Below, in pieces: positions 32,949 to 40,796 of a DNA stretch of 64,000 bases. The DNA is from CF-13 sp035279665 (GTDB lineage: Bacteria > Chloroflexota > Dormibacteria > CF-121). The notes under the pieces were generated by a model that worked only from the letters and a program-made list of their open reading frames with translations, did not search any database and was not told where the DNA came from. The stretch covers positions 1 to 64,000 of the forward strand of contig DATEHI010000152.1 in assembly GCA_035279665.1 (NCBI GenBank), read 5' to 3'. Each line of letters opens with the position of its first letter. Positions within the stretch are counted from its first letter, which is position 1. A program made the translations under genes and the position numbers.

Positions 32949-33661
32949 CTCTGTGCCTCGGACAGCTTGAGGAAGGCATCCTCCAGGCGATCGACCCCAG
33001 CCTTCATCTTGATTTCGGGGACGGTCCCCTCAGCCAGCAGCTTGCCGAAGCGGATCAAGCCCAGACGGTCGCATCGCTCCGCCTCGTCCATTACGTGACT
33101 GGAGACGACGATGGAGGTGCCACCGGCCGCCATCTTGCGAAAGCCATCCCAGAGCTGAACTCGCAACTGCGGATCAACGCCGACCGTTGGCTCGTCGAGG
33201 AGCAGCAGATCCGGTTTGTGGACGAGCGCGCAGGCGAGCGAGCATCGCGTCCGCATCCCGCCGCTGAGCGTGCTCACAACCGATTGCCGACGATCCCAGA
33301 GGTCGACGAACTCGAGCGCCTCGCGTACGCCGTCGATACGCCCGTTGATCGCGCCGAAGAAGTGGACGTTCTCCTCGGCCGAGAGATCGGGGTAGAGCGC
33401 GGCTTGCTGCGTCATGTAGCCGACGTGCGCCAGCACCGCGAGTTGGGGCATGCGGCGGCCGAGCACCATGACGGTGCCCTTCTCTGGGGCGACCAGCCCA
33501 ACGAGGCTGCGAATCAGCGTCGTCTTGCCGGCCCCGTTCGGGCCGAGGAGGCCATAGACCTCGCCGCGCCGGACCCGCAAGGTGATGCCATCGAGGGCCG
33601 TCTCTTTGCCGAACCGCTTGACGACACCGTCAACGTCGACGGCATAGGCCTCAGTTGCCAT
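32945..33661 (-). CDS. ABC exporter ATP-binding protein
   Basis: 238 aa from ATG 33661, preceded by GGAGGCGAG. Walker A GPNGAGKTT, signature STLSGGMRTR, Walker B LLLLDEPTVGVD and the H-loop VSSHVMDEAERC are all intact. The DrrA-like type pairs with the following ABC-2 permease. Expected role: ATP-driven export of a small molecule or lipid. Its start overlaps the TetR stop by 11 bases, so the regulator is cotranscribed. Confidence 0.93.
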   Translation of the reverse strand: MATEAYAVDVDGVVKRFGKETALDGITLRVRRGEVYGLLGPNGAGKTTLIRSLVGLVAPEKGTVMVLGRRMPQLAVLAHVGYMTQQAALYPDLSAEENVHFFGAINGRIDGVREALEFVDLWDRRQSVVSTLSGGMRTRCSLACALVHKPDLLLLDEPTVGVDPQLRVQLWDGFRKMAAGGTSIVVSSHVMDEAERCDRLGLIRFGKLLAEGTVPEIKMKAGVDRLEDAFLKLSEAQR

Positions 33662-34430
33662 GATTGCTCGCCTCCGGTCGCATGCCGCGCAGCCACACAT
33701 CGGCGAACGCGAGCACGACGTCTTCACCGGCGGGAACGTCGACCGTCGCCTGGCTCATCACCGGCGCCGCCAGCATGTGAAACATGACGCCGCCAACGAG
33801 GCTCTGCACCGCAATCATTGGATGCATGCGCCGGAGGCGCCCAGCCGCCATCTGGCCGGTTAGATATTGAGCGAACGTCCCGAAGGCGCGCAAACCGGTT
33901 TCAGCAAAGGCCTGCGCGGACTCCGGCGTCATCGACGTGACTTCGAGCAGCAGGGTCCGCACGATGCCAGTGTGTCCCGCGACGGTTCGATACGCGGTCA
34001 CAACGACCTCGGGGATGACCTTTTCGGGCGGGCGGTCACCGGCGCGGGCGAAGACCGCCATGACCGGCTCGAACGGAGAGTACGCAAGCAGGATGGCCTT
34101 GAACAGCGCCGACTTCCCCGGGAAGAGGCGATAGAGATTCGCGCGCGAGACGCCGGCTTCGGATGCGAGCGCATCCATAGAGAGGTCGTTGAGAGTTTGG
34201 GTGTGGAGCATGCGGATCGATGCATCGAGGACGCGCTGTCGCGTATCCGGACCCGGTTGCACTTCGAGCGCGTGCAGCAGTTGGGCGCGTGATGGAAAGG
34301 CCCGGTAGAACGTGGTTCGCGACACGCCCGCCGCCGCCGCGATCTCGTCCACCGACGCCTGCCGGTCTTTGGACAGCAGCCGCGTCGCCTCGCTCATGAT
34401 CCGCTCCCTGGGTGGCCCGGACGTAGGCAT
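33651..34430 (-). CDS. TetR-family regulator with two tandem HTH domains
   Basis: 259 aa. Residues 10-55 form a TetR_N helix-turn-helix (ATRLLSKDRQASVDEIAAAA, GVSRTTFYRAFPSRAQLL). Residues 64-114 form a second complete one (VLDASIRMLHTQTLNDLSMD, ALASEAGVSRANLYRLFPGK). A single ligand-binding domain follows. ATG 34430 is chosen because it keeps the first HTH and lies near the predicted transcript start; ATG 34397 has a GGGAG site but cuts the first helix. It likely represses the downstream ABC exporter and itself through the 18-bp palindrome at 34450-34467. Confidence 0.85.
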   Translation of the reverse strand: MPTSGPPRERIMSEATRLLSKDRQASVDEIAAAAGVSRTTFYRAFPSRAQLLHALEVQPGPDTRQRVLDASIRMLHTQTLNDLSMDALASEAGVSRANLYRLFPGKSALFKAILLAYSPFEPVMAVFARAGDRPPEKVIPEVVVTAYRTVAGHTGIVRTLLLEVTSMTPESAQAFAETGLRAFGTFAQYLTGQMAAGRLRRMHPMIAVQSLVGGVMFHMLAAPVMSQATVDVPAGEDVVLAFADVWLRGMRPEASNHGN

Positions 34431-34444
34431 ATTCGCTTGTCACG

Positions 34445-34473
34445 AGACTAGACTGGACGTCCAGTCTTGTCAA
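34445..34473 (-). promoter_or_regulatory. Promoter with 18-bp palindromic TetR operator
   Basis: TTGACA (34473-34468) and TAGTCT (34450-34445) are spaced 17 bases on the minus strand. The spacer is almost entirely the perfect palindrome AGACTGGACGTCCAGTCT (34450-34467). Binding would occlude the promoter of the tetR-ABC operon and possibly affect the divergent glycosylase gene 49 bases away. Confidence 0.75.
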
Positions 34474-34515
34474 GTAACAGATTTCCACGCTATTGATGCG
34501 GTAGCCTGACCGCCA

Positions 34516-35319
34516 GTGCCTGAACTCCCGGAACTCGAAGTTCTGCGCGAATACCTCGGCCCACGACTCGAGGGGAGGAAGATTGCCCAGGTCTGGACCT
34601 CGCCCAAGCTGAGCTTCCTGCTTCGGACGCCGCCGGACGAGTACGCCCGGCAGCTGGTGGGCGGGACCTTCGAGCGGGTCTGGCGCCGCGGCAAGTTTCT
34701 GATCTTCGATATCAGCGGGCAGCACCTTGTCATCAACCCGATGTTGGGCGGCCGGCTCCAGTGGACGAAGGCTTCCGAGAAAGTCGCAGCCTCGACCGTC
34801 TTTCGCATCACGCTCGAAGGTGGCGACGAGCTGCGTTTTCTGGACACCGTGAAGATGGGGCGCGTTTACTGGGTGGTGCCCGGCGCCCTGCCGACGATCC
34901 CGGGATGGGCGGAGCTCGGCCCCGACGCCTTGACCGCGACCTTCTCCGAATTCTCCCAGCGCATCCGCCGTCACCCCGGCGAACTAAAGAATTTACTGCG
35001 CAACCAGGCGTTCATCTCCGGAGTTGGCAACGCCTACTCCGATGAGATCCTTCATGAAGCCCAACTCCTGCCTCTCCGTAAGCGGACGACGCTCAAGCCC
35101 GACGAGCTGTCGCGGCTCTACGCGGCGACCCACACGGTGCTGAGCTCGGCCATCGAATCGATCAAGGCGCAACCGGGCTACGAGCCACACAAGCAGGATC
35201 GGAGGTTTATGGCGGTGCACGGCAAGGCGAAGGGAAAGTGCCCGCGCTGCGGACATCGGATCTCGGAGCTGACGGCTCGCGGTGAGGCGACCGATTTCTG
35301 TCGGGGCTGCCAGCATTAG
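34516..35319 (+). CDS. Formamidopyrimidine-DNA glycosylase / endonuclease VIII family
   Basis: 267 aa from GTG 34516. The mature N-terminus PELPELE supplies the catalytic Pro and Glu. HLVINPMLGGRLQW, GRVYWV, LLRNQAFISGVGNAYSDEIL with the H2TH motif, and the C-terminal zinc finger KCPRCGHRI...FCRGCQH are present. It excises oxidised purines or pyrimidines and nicks the DNA. The exact Fpg or Nei subtype is not decided. It is followed four bases later by an SDR gene. Confidence 0.9.
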   Translation: MPELPELEVLREYLGPRLEGRKIAQVWTSPKLSFLLRTPPDEYARQLVGGTFERVWRRGKFLIFDISGQHLVINPMLGGRLQWTKASEKVAASTVFRITLEGGDELRFLDTVKMGRVYWVVPGALPTIPGWAELGPDALTATFSEFSQRIRRHPGELKNLLRNQAFISGVGNAYSDEILHEAQLLPLRKRTTLKPDELSRLYAATHTVLSSAIESIKAQPGYEPHKQDRRFMAVHGKAKGKCPRCGHRISELTARGEATDFCRGCQH

Positions 35320-35322
35320 CGT

Positions 35323-36117
35323 GTGCGGCTGAAGAACGCGCGCGTCATCGTCACCGGCGCGTCGAGTGGGATCGGCCGCGCCATCGCGCTCGAATTCGCG
35401 CGGCGCGGCGCACGGGTCGCGCTCGCGTCGCGCAATCGTCCTGCGCTGGATGAGGTGGCCGCGATGATCGCAGCGGCGGGCGGCTCGGCGGTCGTGATTC
35501 CGACGGATGTGACGGCGGAAGGCGCTCTCGAGCACATGACGGATGAGGCGATCCGCGAGCTTGGCGGCATCGACATCCTGGTGAACAACGCGGGCCAGGG
35601 AATGAGCGCCAGCATCGGCGATGCGTCAGGCGCCGACGTGGAGACGCTGTTCAAGCTGAACGTTCTGGCCGCCGCGGCCGCCATCCGCGCCGTGATCCCG
35701 ATCATGCGAGCGCAAAGCTCGGGCATGATCATCAACATCTCGTCGATGGCCGGCCGCGTCGTCATTCCGCGCATCGGCTACTACTCAGCGAGCAAGTTCG
35801 CGCTGGGCGCGATTGGGGATGCGCTGCGGATGGAGGAGTCGCATCGCGGCATCAGGGTGATGAATGTCTTCCCGGGGACGACGCATTCCAGCTTCGGCGA
35901 GAACCGCCTGGGCACACGGGGTCGCCAGGCCCACCAGGTGCTGCCACCCGTGTCAGCCGAGAAAGTCGCGCGGCGGATCGCCCTGGCGGTTGCCCGCAAT
36001 CAACGCTCGGTCTACATCTCCTGGTTCCCGGACCGCGTCGGTCTGGCAGTCAACTGGCTCGCCGGCTGGGCGGTTAGCGGTGTCCTGGCATGGTGGGCAC
36101 GGCGTGCCGAAACCTGA
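35323..36117 (+). CDS. Short-chain dehydrogenase/reductase
   Basis: 264 aa from GTG 35323. Classical SDR motifs: VTGASSGIGRAIA for NAD(P) binding, NNAGQG, ISSMAG with the catalytic Ser, and YYSASKFAL with Tyr and Lys. The C-terminus ends in a hydrophobic stretch (VGLAVNWLAGWAVSGVLAWW), suggesting membrane association. Substrate unknown. It is likely cotranscribed with the glycosylase gene. Confidence 0.9.
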   Translation: MRLKNARVIVTGASSGIGRAIALEFARRGARVALASRNRPALDEVAAMIAAAGGSAVVIPTDVTAEGALEHMTDEAIRELGGIDILVNNAGQGMSASIGDASGADVETLFKLNVLAAAAAIRAVIPIMRAQSSGMIINISSMAGRVVIPRIGYYSASKFALGAIGDALRMEESHRGIRVMNVFPGTTHSSFGENRLGTRGRQAHQVLPPVSAEKVARRIALAVARNQRSVYISWFPDRVGLAVNWLAGWAVSGVLAWWARRAET

Positions 36118-36155
36118 TCACGAAAGCACCCTCGACGCCGGTGAACCCGTCTACC

Positions 36156-36557
36156 TCATCGATGACTGGCGGCGCCTTCGCCGGCGGCCGCGCGCGCCTT
36201 GTCGATGTCTTTCGCCCCGATCACGACCCGCGTCTTGGTCGCCAGGTAGACCGCGGTCAGGCTGACGCCCGCATCGGCGATCTTCCGCGTCAGCTTTCCC
36301 AGCGCGCCGGGCTTGTCCTCGATATCCAGCACCAGCGCGTCCTGCTCGCCGGTGACTCGAGTGCCCGCAGTCTGGAGCGCTTGACGCGCCTTCGCGGGAT
36401 CGCTGACGAGCACGTGGCCAACGCCCTTGCCGGCCACGACGAACCCACAGATCCCCTCGATGTTGACGCCGGCCTTGCCCAGCGCCTCAGCCGCGGCCGC
36501 CACGCTACCGACCTTCTCGTCCAGTTCGATCGTCAGATCTTTCAGATGGTGAGCCAT
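36156..36557 (-). CDS. Tandem ACT-domain protein
   Basis: 133 aa. GGAGG lies seven bases before the ATG at 36557. Two ACT folds: residues 5-65 (LTIELDEKVGSVAAAAEALG, GVNIEGICGF) and 70-125 (LVLDIEDKPGALGKLTRKIA, DAGVSLTAVYLAT). No enzyme is attached, so it is a probable amino-acid sensor. Its position downstream of two glutamine synthetase genes on the same strand suggests a role in nitrogen control. Confidence 0.85.
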   Translation of the reverse strand: MAHHLKDLTIELDEKVGSVAAAAEALGKAGVNIEGICGFVVAGKGVGHVLVSDPAKARQALQTAGTRVTGEQDALVLDIEDKPGALGKLTRKIADAGVSLTAVYLATKTRVVIGAKDIDKARAAAGEGAASHR

Positions 36558-36605
36558 AGCCGACCTCCTTCTCTAACGCTGGCGGAATCAGGCGCCCATT
36601 CTAGG

Positions 36606-36959
36606 CTAGACAAATCGGTGTGGATCGTATAGCCAGTTCAAGCCGATCCCCAGCAGGGCGACGGCAAAGGCCATCACCACCAGGAGGAGCGAGACGCGAC
36701 CGGCCCACCGGATGGCAGGCGCTTGCCGTTCGAACGGACGGGACCGATCGAACCACAGGGTCCAGATCGCGACCGGGAGCACCGGTACGCTGCGAAGCAC
36801 AATGCGGAGCAACGGGCTGGTGGCGATAAACGCCTCGATGACATAGAAGCCTGCCAGGACGACGAGGACGGCGACGAGCGCGATCAGCAGGGGGCCGTGA
36901 AGCCAGCTAGTAAGCCTCGAGGTAAGCGTCGAGCTCCCACGGGGTGACCTGCTTCTCAT
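36606..36959 (-). CDS. Small three-helix membrane protein, unknown function
   Basis: 117 aa if started at ATG 36959, inside the 3' end of the glutamine synthetase gene (53-base overlap). Three hydrophobic segments are visible: LLIALVAVLVVLAGFYVIEA, LRSVPVLPVAIWTLWF and VSLLLVVMAFAVALLGIGL. The first 30 residues are Arg/Ser-rich and may not be translated, but there is no later start before the first membrane segment. No family recognised. Confidence 0.5.
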   Translation of the reverse strand: MRSRSPRGSSTLTSRLTSWLHGPLLIALVAVLVVLAGFYVIEAFIATSPLLRIVLRSVPVLPVAIWTLWFDRSRPFERQAPAIRWAGRVSLLLVVMAFAVALLGIGLNWLYDPHRFV

Positions 36960-38286
36960 AGCTCTGCCACTCCATCTCCTTCGCCTCGATGAAACGTTCG
37001 AGGAGGTGGACACCCAGCGCATCGCGCATCACCTCGTCCTGGCGGAGGTCCTTGAGGGCCTCGGCGAGTGAGGCGGGGAGGTGGCCCAGCTGGTGACGGG
37101 CGAGGCGCTCGGGATCGAAGGCATAGAGGTTCTCTTCCACCGGTGGCGGCAAGGGCAGCTTTTGACGGATCCCGGAGAGGCCGGCGTGCAGCATGGCCGC
37201 GAATGCGAGGTAGGGATTGCACGACGGGTCCGGCGCCCGGAACTCGATCCGGACGGACGCGCGATCGCCGCTGCCGGCACGCGGCACGCGGATCAAGGCC
37301 GAACGGTTCATCTGGGCCCAGCTGACGGCGACCGGTGCTTCGAAGCCGGCGACGAAGCGCTTGTAGGAGTTCACCAGTGGGGCAACCAGTGCACACAGTG
37401 CGCGGGCGTGGGCCAGCTGACCGGCGATAAAGTGCTTGGCGACGGGAGACAGCTGGTACTGGTCGGCGCGGTCGTAAAACGCATTGGTGTCCTTGCCGGC
37501 CTCGGTCAGGACCTGGTGGGTGTGCATCCCGGATCCCGCCGCACCGAAGATCGGCTTGGGCATGAACGTCGCCAGCAAGCCCCGCCGCTGCGCAACCGCC
37601 TTGACGGCATGCTTGAGCGTGACGAGCTGGTCCGCGCTCTTGAGGGCGTTGCTCAGGGCCAGGTCGAGTTCGTATTGACCGGCGGCGACCTCGTGATGGC
37701 TGGCCTCGACGGTGATCCCCAGGCGATCGAGCGCCCCCACGATTTCCTGGCGAACGTCGCTGCCGACGTCGACCGGATGGTCGAAGTAGCTGGCGCGATC
37801 ATGCTGCCCCGGTCGCACGCCGCCGGTGGCGGTGTCCGTGTTGAGGAGGAAGAACTCCAGTTCCATCGCGACCGAGTAGTCGAAGCCAAGCGAGGCGGCC
37901 TCGGCCAGCGCCCGTGCCAGCACGCCGCGAGGATCGCCGGCGAACCGCTCGCCCTCCGGGGTCATCAGATCGCAGATCACCTGGGCGCCCGGCACGCCGT
38001 CTGCCTCGCCGATCGTCAGGGTGTCGAGGTCCGGGCGAAGGAACATGTCGCTTTCGAAGACCCGCGCAAAGCCCTCTACCGACGAACCGTCGAACCATTC
38101 GCCGTTGCGCACCGCGTGCGGCAGTCGCTGAGCCGGGATCGTGATGCTCTTCACCGTGCCGAGCACGTCGACGAATCGCAGGTCCAGGAAGCGGATGGAG
38201 CGTTCGGAGAGCCGCTCCATTGTCCGCTCGACGGTCTGCGCGGTCGCGCGGCCTGCCGCCGCCTCAGTCTTCGCCGTCGGGCACAC
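36907..38286 (-). CDS. Glutamine synthetase family protein (GlnA2/GlnA4-like)
   Basis: 459 aa from GTG 38286. The first ATG would be 38220, but family members have about 14 residues before IRFLDLRFVDVLG. Beta-grasp N-domain with WFDGSSVEGF; catalytic domain with VAMELEFFLLNT, ASHHEVAAGQYELDL, ATFMPKPIFGAAGSGMHTHQ and RIEFRAPDPSCNPYLAFAAM. The adenylylation-loop Tyr region reads EENLYAFDPE. Paralogues of this type include glutamine synthetases and gamma-glutamyl-polyamine ligases, so the substrate is open. It lies downstream of glnA and a 43-codon ORF. Confidence 0.85.
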   Translation of the reverse strand: MCPTAKTEAAAGRATAQTVERTMERLSERSIRFLDLRFVDVLGTVKSITIPAQRLPHAVRNGEWFDGSSVEGFARVFESDMFLRPDLDTLTIGEADGVPGAQVICDLMTPEGERFAGDPRGVLARALAEAASLGFDYSVAMELEFFLLNTDTATGGVRPGQHDRASYFDHPVDVGSDVRQEIVGALDRLGITVEASHHEVAAGQYELDLALSNALKSADQLVTLKHAVKAVAQRRGLLATFMPKPIFGAAGSGMHTHQVLTEAGKDTNAFYDRADQYQLSPVAKHFIAGQLAHARALCALVAPLVNSYKRFVAGFEAPVAVSWAQMNRSALIRVPRAGSGDRASVRIEFRAPDPSCNPYLAFAAMLHAGLSGIRQKLPLPPPVEENLYAFDPERLARHQLGHLPASLAEALKDLRQDEVMRDALGVHLLERFIEAKEMEWQSYEKQVTPWELDAYLEAY

Positions 38287-38395
38287 CTTTAGGCCGCGAG
38301 TCCTCTCCGGTTTCCAGCTCGTCCCACGACGGGCCGAGTCGCGGGTAGTCGCCGGGTCGCCAGGGTTTGTCGCGCTGTACGGAATTATCCTCCAT
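38264..38395 (-). CDS. Putative 43-aa protein between the two glutamine synthetases
   Basis: ATG 38395 has GAGGAG eight bases upstream. The frame encodes 43 residues rich in Asp, Glu, Pro and Gly (MEDNSVQRDKPWRPGDYPRL at the start). Its 3' end overlaps the GTG start of the second glutamine synthetase by 23 bases, so coupled translation is possible. Small acidic proteins can act as glutamine synthetase inhibitors or leaders; here that is only a suggestion from position. Confidence 0.45.
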   Translation of the reverse strand: MEDNSVQRDKPWRPGDYPRLGPSWDELETGEDSRPKGVPDGED

Positions 38396-38422
38396 GACGT
38401 TTGCTCCTCTTCCGAGATCCAA

Positions 38423-38453
38423 AGGCGGCTGTCAGGGCGAGTGACAGCCGCCT
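38423..38453 (-). terminator. 12-bp perfect hairpin downstream of glnA
   Basis: AGGCGGCTGTCA and TGACAGCCGCCT flank a seven-base loop, with TTTGG after the stem on the minus strand. It lies between the glnA stop (38490) and the 43-codon ORF, so it can terminate glnA or attenuate read-through into the second synthetase. Confidence 0.65.
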
Positions 38454-38489
38454 CAACGGCGAACGCGCGAACCAACCGACTAGGGCGAA

Positions 38490-39947
38490 CTAGATGTCGT
38501 GATAGAGGTAGAACTCCCAGGGATGCGGCCGGAGCGCCACCTGGTCGACCTCGCGGGCGCGCTTGTAGTCGATCCAGGTCTCGATCAGGTCCGTGGTGAA
38601 GACGCCGCCGCGGGTCAGGTAGTCGTTGTCGATCTCGAGCGCGTCCAGGACTTCCGTCAGGGAGCCCGGCGTGCTCTTCACCTGGCGCTTCATCTCGGGG
38701 TCGAGCTCGTAGAGGTCCTCATCGATCGGCTTGGGCGGCTCGATCTTGTTGATGACGCCGTCCAGACCGGCCATCAGGCAGGCCGCGAAGGAGAGGTACG
38801 GGTTGCAGGACGGGTCAGGCGTGCGGAACTCGAGCCGCTTTGCCTTGGGATCGTCGAAGTACATCGGGATTCGCACGCAGGCACTGCGGTTGCGCTTCGA
38901 ATAGATCAAGTTGATGGGCGCCTCGTATCCTGGCACCAGCCGGCGATACGAGTTGGTGGTCGGCGCGGCGAAGGCGAGCAGTGACGGCGCGTGCTTCAGC
39001 AGCCCGCCGATGTACCAGCGGCACATCTCGCTAATGCCCGCGTAGCCGGCCTTGTCGTAGAAGAGCGGGACGCCGTTCTTCCACAAGCTCTGGTGGGTGT
39101 GCATCCCGGACCCGTTGTCCATGAAGAGCGGCTTGGGCATGAACGTCGCGACGAAGCCATTCTGGGCACAGACGTTCTTGACGACGTACTTGTACATCAT
39201 CACTTTGTCGGCCATGTTCACCAGCGTGTCGAACCGCATGTCGATCTCGGTCTGGCCGGCGGTGCCGACCTCGTGATGATGGACCTCGATATCGACGCCC
39301 GCCTCGATCAGCTTGAGGACGATCTGCGAGCGAAGGTCCTGCAGCTTGTCGGTCGGCGGCACCGGGAAATATCCTTCCTTGTAACGCGGACGGTAGGCGG
39401 TGTTCGGCTCCGAGTTCTTGCCGGAGTTCCATACGCCTTCGATCGAGTCGATCTCGTACATGCCTGAGAACTGGTTCTGATCGAACCGCATGCTGTTGAA
39501 GATGTAGAACTCGCACTCCGGGCCGAAGAAACTGGTGTCCGCGAGGCCGGTTGTCAGCAGATAGGCCTCCGCCTTCTTGCCCACGTACCGCGGATCGCGA
39601 GAGTACGGCTCCCGCGTGATCGGGTCGATGACGTCGCAGTTGATACTCAGGGTCGGCACGCGCAGCACCGGGTCGACGATCGCCGTCGACGCGTCCGGAA
39701 TCAGCAGCATGTCGCTCTCATGGATGTGCTGGAATCCGCGGATGCTCGAGCCATCGAAGCCGATGCCCTCGCTGAAGAGGCCCCTGGTCAACTCCTGGAC
39801 CGGGATGGAAAAGTGCTGCCAGGTCCCGATCAAGTCGATGAACTTCAGATCGACGATCTTGAGGCCCTGCTTGTGGGCGAGGTCGATGACGGACTGGGCA
39901 TCCGTCTTTGTTTCCTTCTTCGAACGCACACCCTGATCGATCGCCAT
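38490..39947 (-). CDS. glnA: Glutamine synthetase type I
   Basis: 485 aa from ATG 39947, nine bases after GGAGGG; a TTG at 39953 is too close to that site. All type I motifs are present: IGFDGSSIRGF, FFGPECEFYIF, VHHHEVGTAGQTEIDM, ATFMPKPLFMDNGSGMHTHQ, NRSACVRIP and RLEFRTPDPSCNPYLSFAA. The DLYELDPE segment has the Tyr at the adenylylation position. It makes glutamine from glutamate and ammonia with ATP. A hairpin follows at 38423-38453. Confidence 0.95.
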   Translation of the reverse strand: MAIDQGVRSKKETKTDAQSVIDLAHKQGLKIVDLKFIDLIGTWQHFSIPVQELTRGLFSEGIGFDGSSIRGFQHIHESDMLLIPDASTAIVDPVLRVPTLSINCDVIDPITREPYSRDPRYVGKKAEAYLLTTGLADTSFFGPECEFYIFNSMRFDQNQFSGMYEIDSIEGVWNSGKNSEPNTAYRPRYKEGYFPVPPTDKLQDLRSQIVLKLIEAGVDIEVHHHEVGTAGQTEIDMRFDTLVNMADKVMMYKYVVKNVCAQNGFVATFMPKPLFMDNGSGMHTHQSLWKNGVPLFYDKAGYAGISEMCRWYIGGLLKHAPSLLAFAAPTTNSYRRLVPGYEAPINLIYSKRNRSACVRIPMYFDDPKAKRLEFRTPDPSCNPYLSFAACLMAGLDGVINKIEPPKPIDEDLYELDPEMKRQVKSTPGSLTEVLDALEIDNDYLTRGGVFTTDLIETWIDYKRAREVDQVALRPHPWEFYLYHDI

Positions 39948-40104
39948 AGACAAATTCCCTCCGATTGAACGTGGTGATCCTGACTGAGTCGATCCTAGGG
40001 GCGCCGGTCGCCTGCGTCATCGGGCCGAAGAGACGAGTTGCGGGGGCCCTTTTTGTGCAGAGCGCCCAATAGACCCGCGGGCGCTTCGGGCGGTTACGCC
40101 AACC

Positions 40105-40758
40105 TCAGGTCGGACTGGGAGAGGGCGATTGCAGCAGGTTCGGGTTGACGTGGTCAACCGTCACCGTGTACGCCGATGGCGGGTTGAGCTCGAGGGCCAG
40201 GATGTATTCGCCTTTCCCAAAGCGGACGATAGACCCCGTGGCCGGCGTTTTGTCCTCGGCCCAGCCGCCTTTGGTGAGCTGAGCCTCGTAAAAGGGCACG
40301 ATGCTGCTCAGGTTCGTGGCCGTGAAGTCCTGGTAGATGGTTTCGGTGTCCGCCAGTCCCGGCCGCTCGTCGACCAGCTTGGCGCTGGGAGGGCGTGGAA
40401 GGCCATCGATGACCGGGCGGGTGAGATGGGTGTCCGCCCCGCTGAGCAGGGAGGCATTTTGGGCGCTCTCGACCAGGCTGAAAATGGCCAGCGTGGCCAG
40501 CACCGCTGGGACTAGCGCGCCGCCGGCCCACAGCAGCGCGCGGCGCTCCAAGCCTTCTCGATGCCGGCGGAGGCCGGCGCGAAGCAGCACGACGATCGTG
40601 ATGGCGCAGGCAAGCAGCACGGCGGCCCCGAGAACCTCCAACCATGCGCCCGGCAGGTATTCCGCCAGCTGGTCGCTCGCGAGTAGTGCGGCGCCGATGA
40701 TGATGGCGTACGTCACCGACACCACCGGCACGAGGTAGGGGTGGTCCTGGCTCGCCAC
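40105..40758 (-). CDS. Membrane-anchored protein with extracytoplasmic domain, unknown function
   Basis: 217 aa from GTG 40758. Three membrane helices occur in the first 110 residues (SVTYAIIIGAALLA, WLEVLGAAVLLACAITIVVL, LLWAGGALVPAVLATLAIF). A soluble domain of about 100 residues follows (FTATNLSSIVPFYEAQLTKG, EYILALELNPPSAYTVTV), ending in a Ser-Pro-rich tail. It lies 38 bases downstream of the ABC-F gene. No family recognised. Confidence 0.65.
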   Translation of the reverse strand: MASQDHPYLVPVVSVTYAIIIGAALLASDQLAEYLPGAWLEVLGAAVLLACAITIVVLLRAGLRRHREGLERRALLWAGGALVPAVLATLAIFSLVESAQNASLLSGADTHLTRPVIDGLPRPPSAKLVDERPGLADTETIYQDFTATNLSSIVPFYEAQLTKGGWAEDKTPATGSIVRFGKGEYILALELNPPSAYTVTVDHVNPNLLQSPSPSPT

Positions 40759-40796
40759 CGGGCCGAGCCGGGGGGCCGACCGGCTCGGATGCCGGC

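Noticed and set aside
39473..39496. GTTC...GAAC sequence resembling a LexA box in glnA
   Set aside because: It has the half-sites in the wrong polarity (GTTC before GAAC) and lies inside a conserved coding region.
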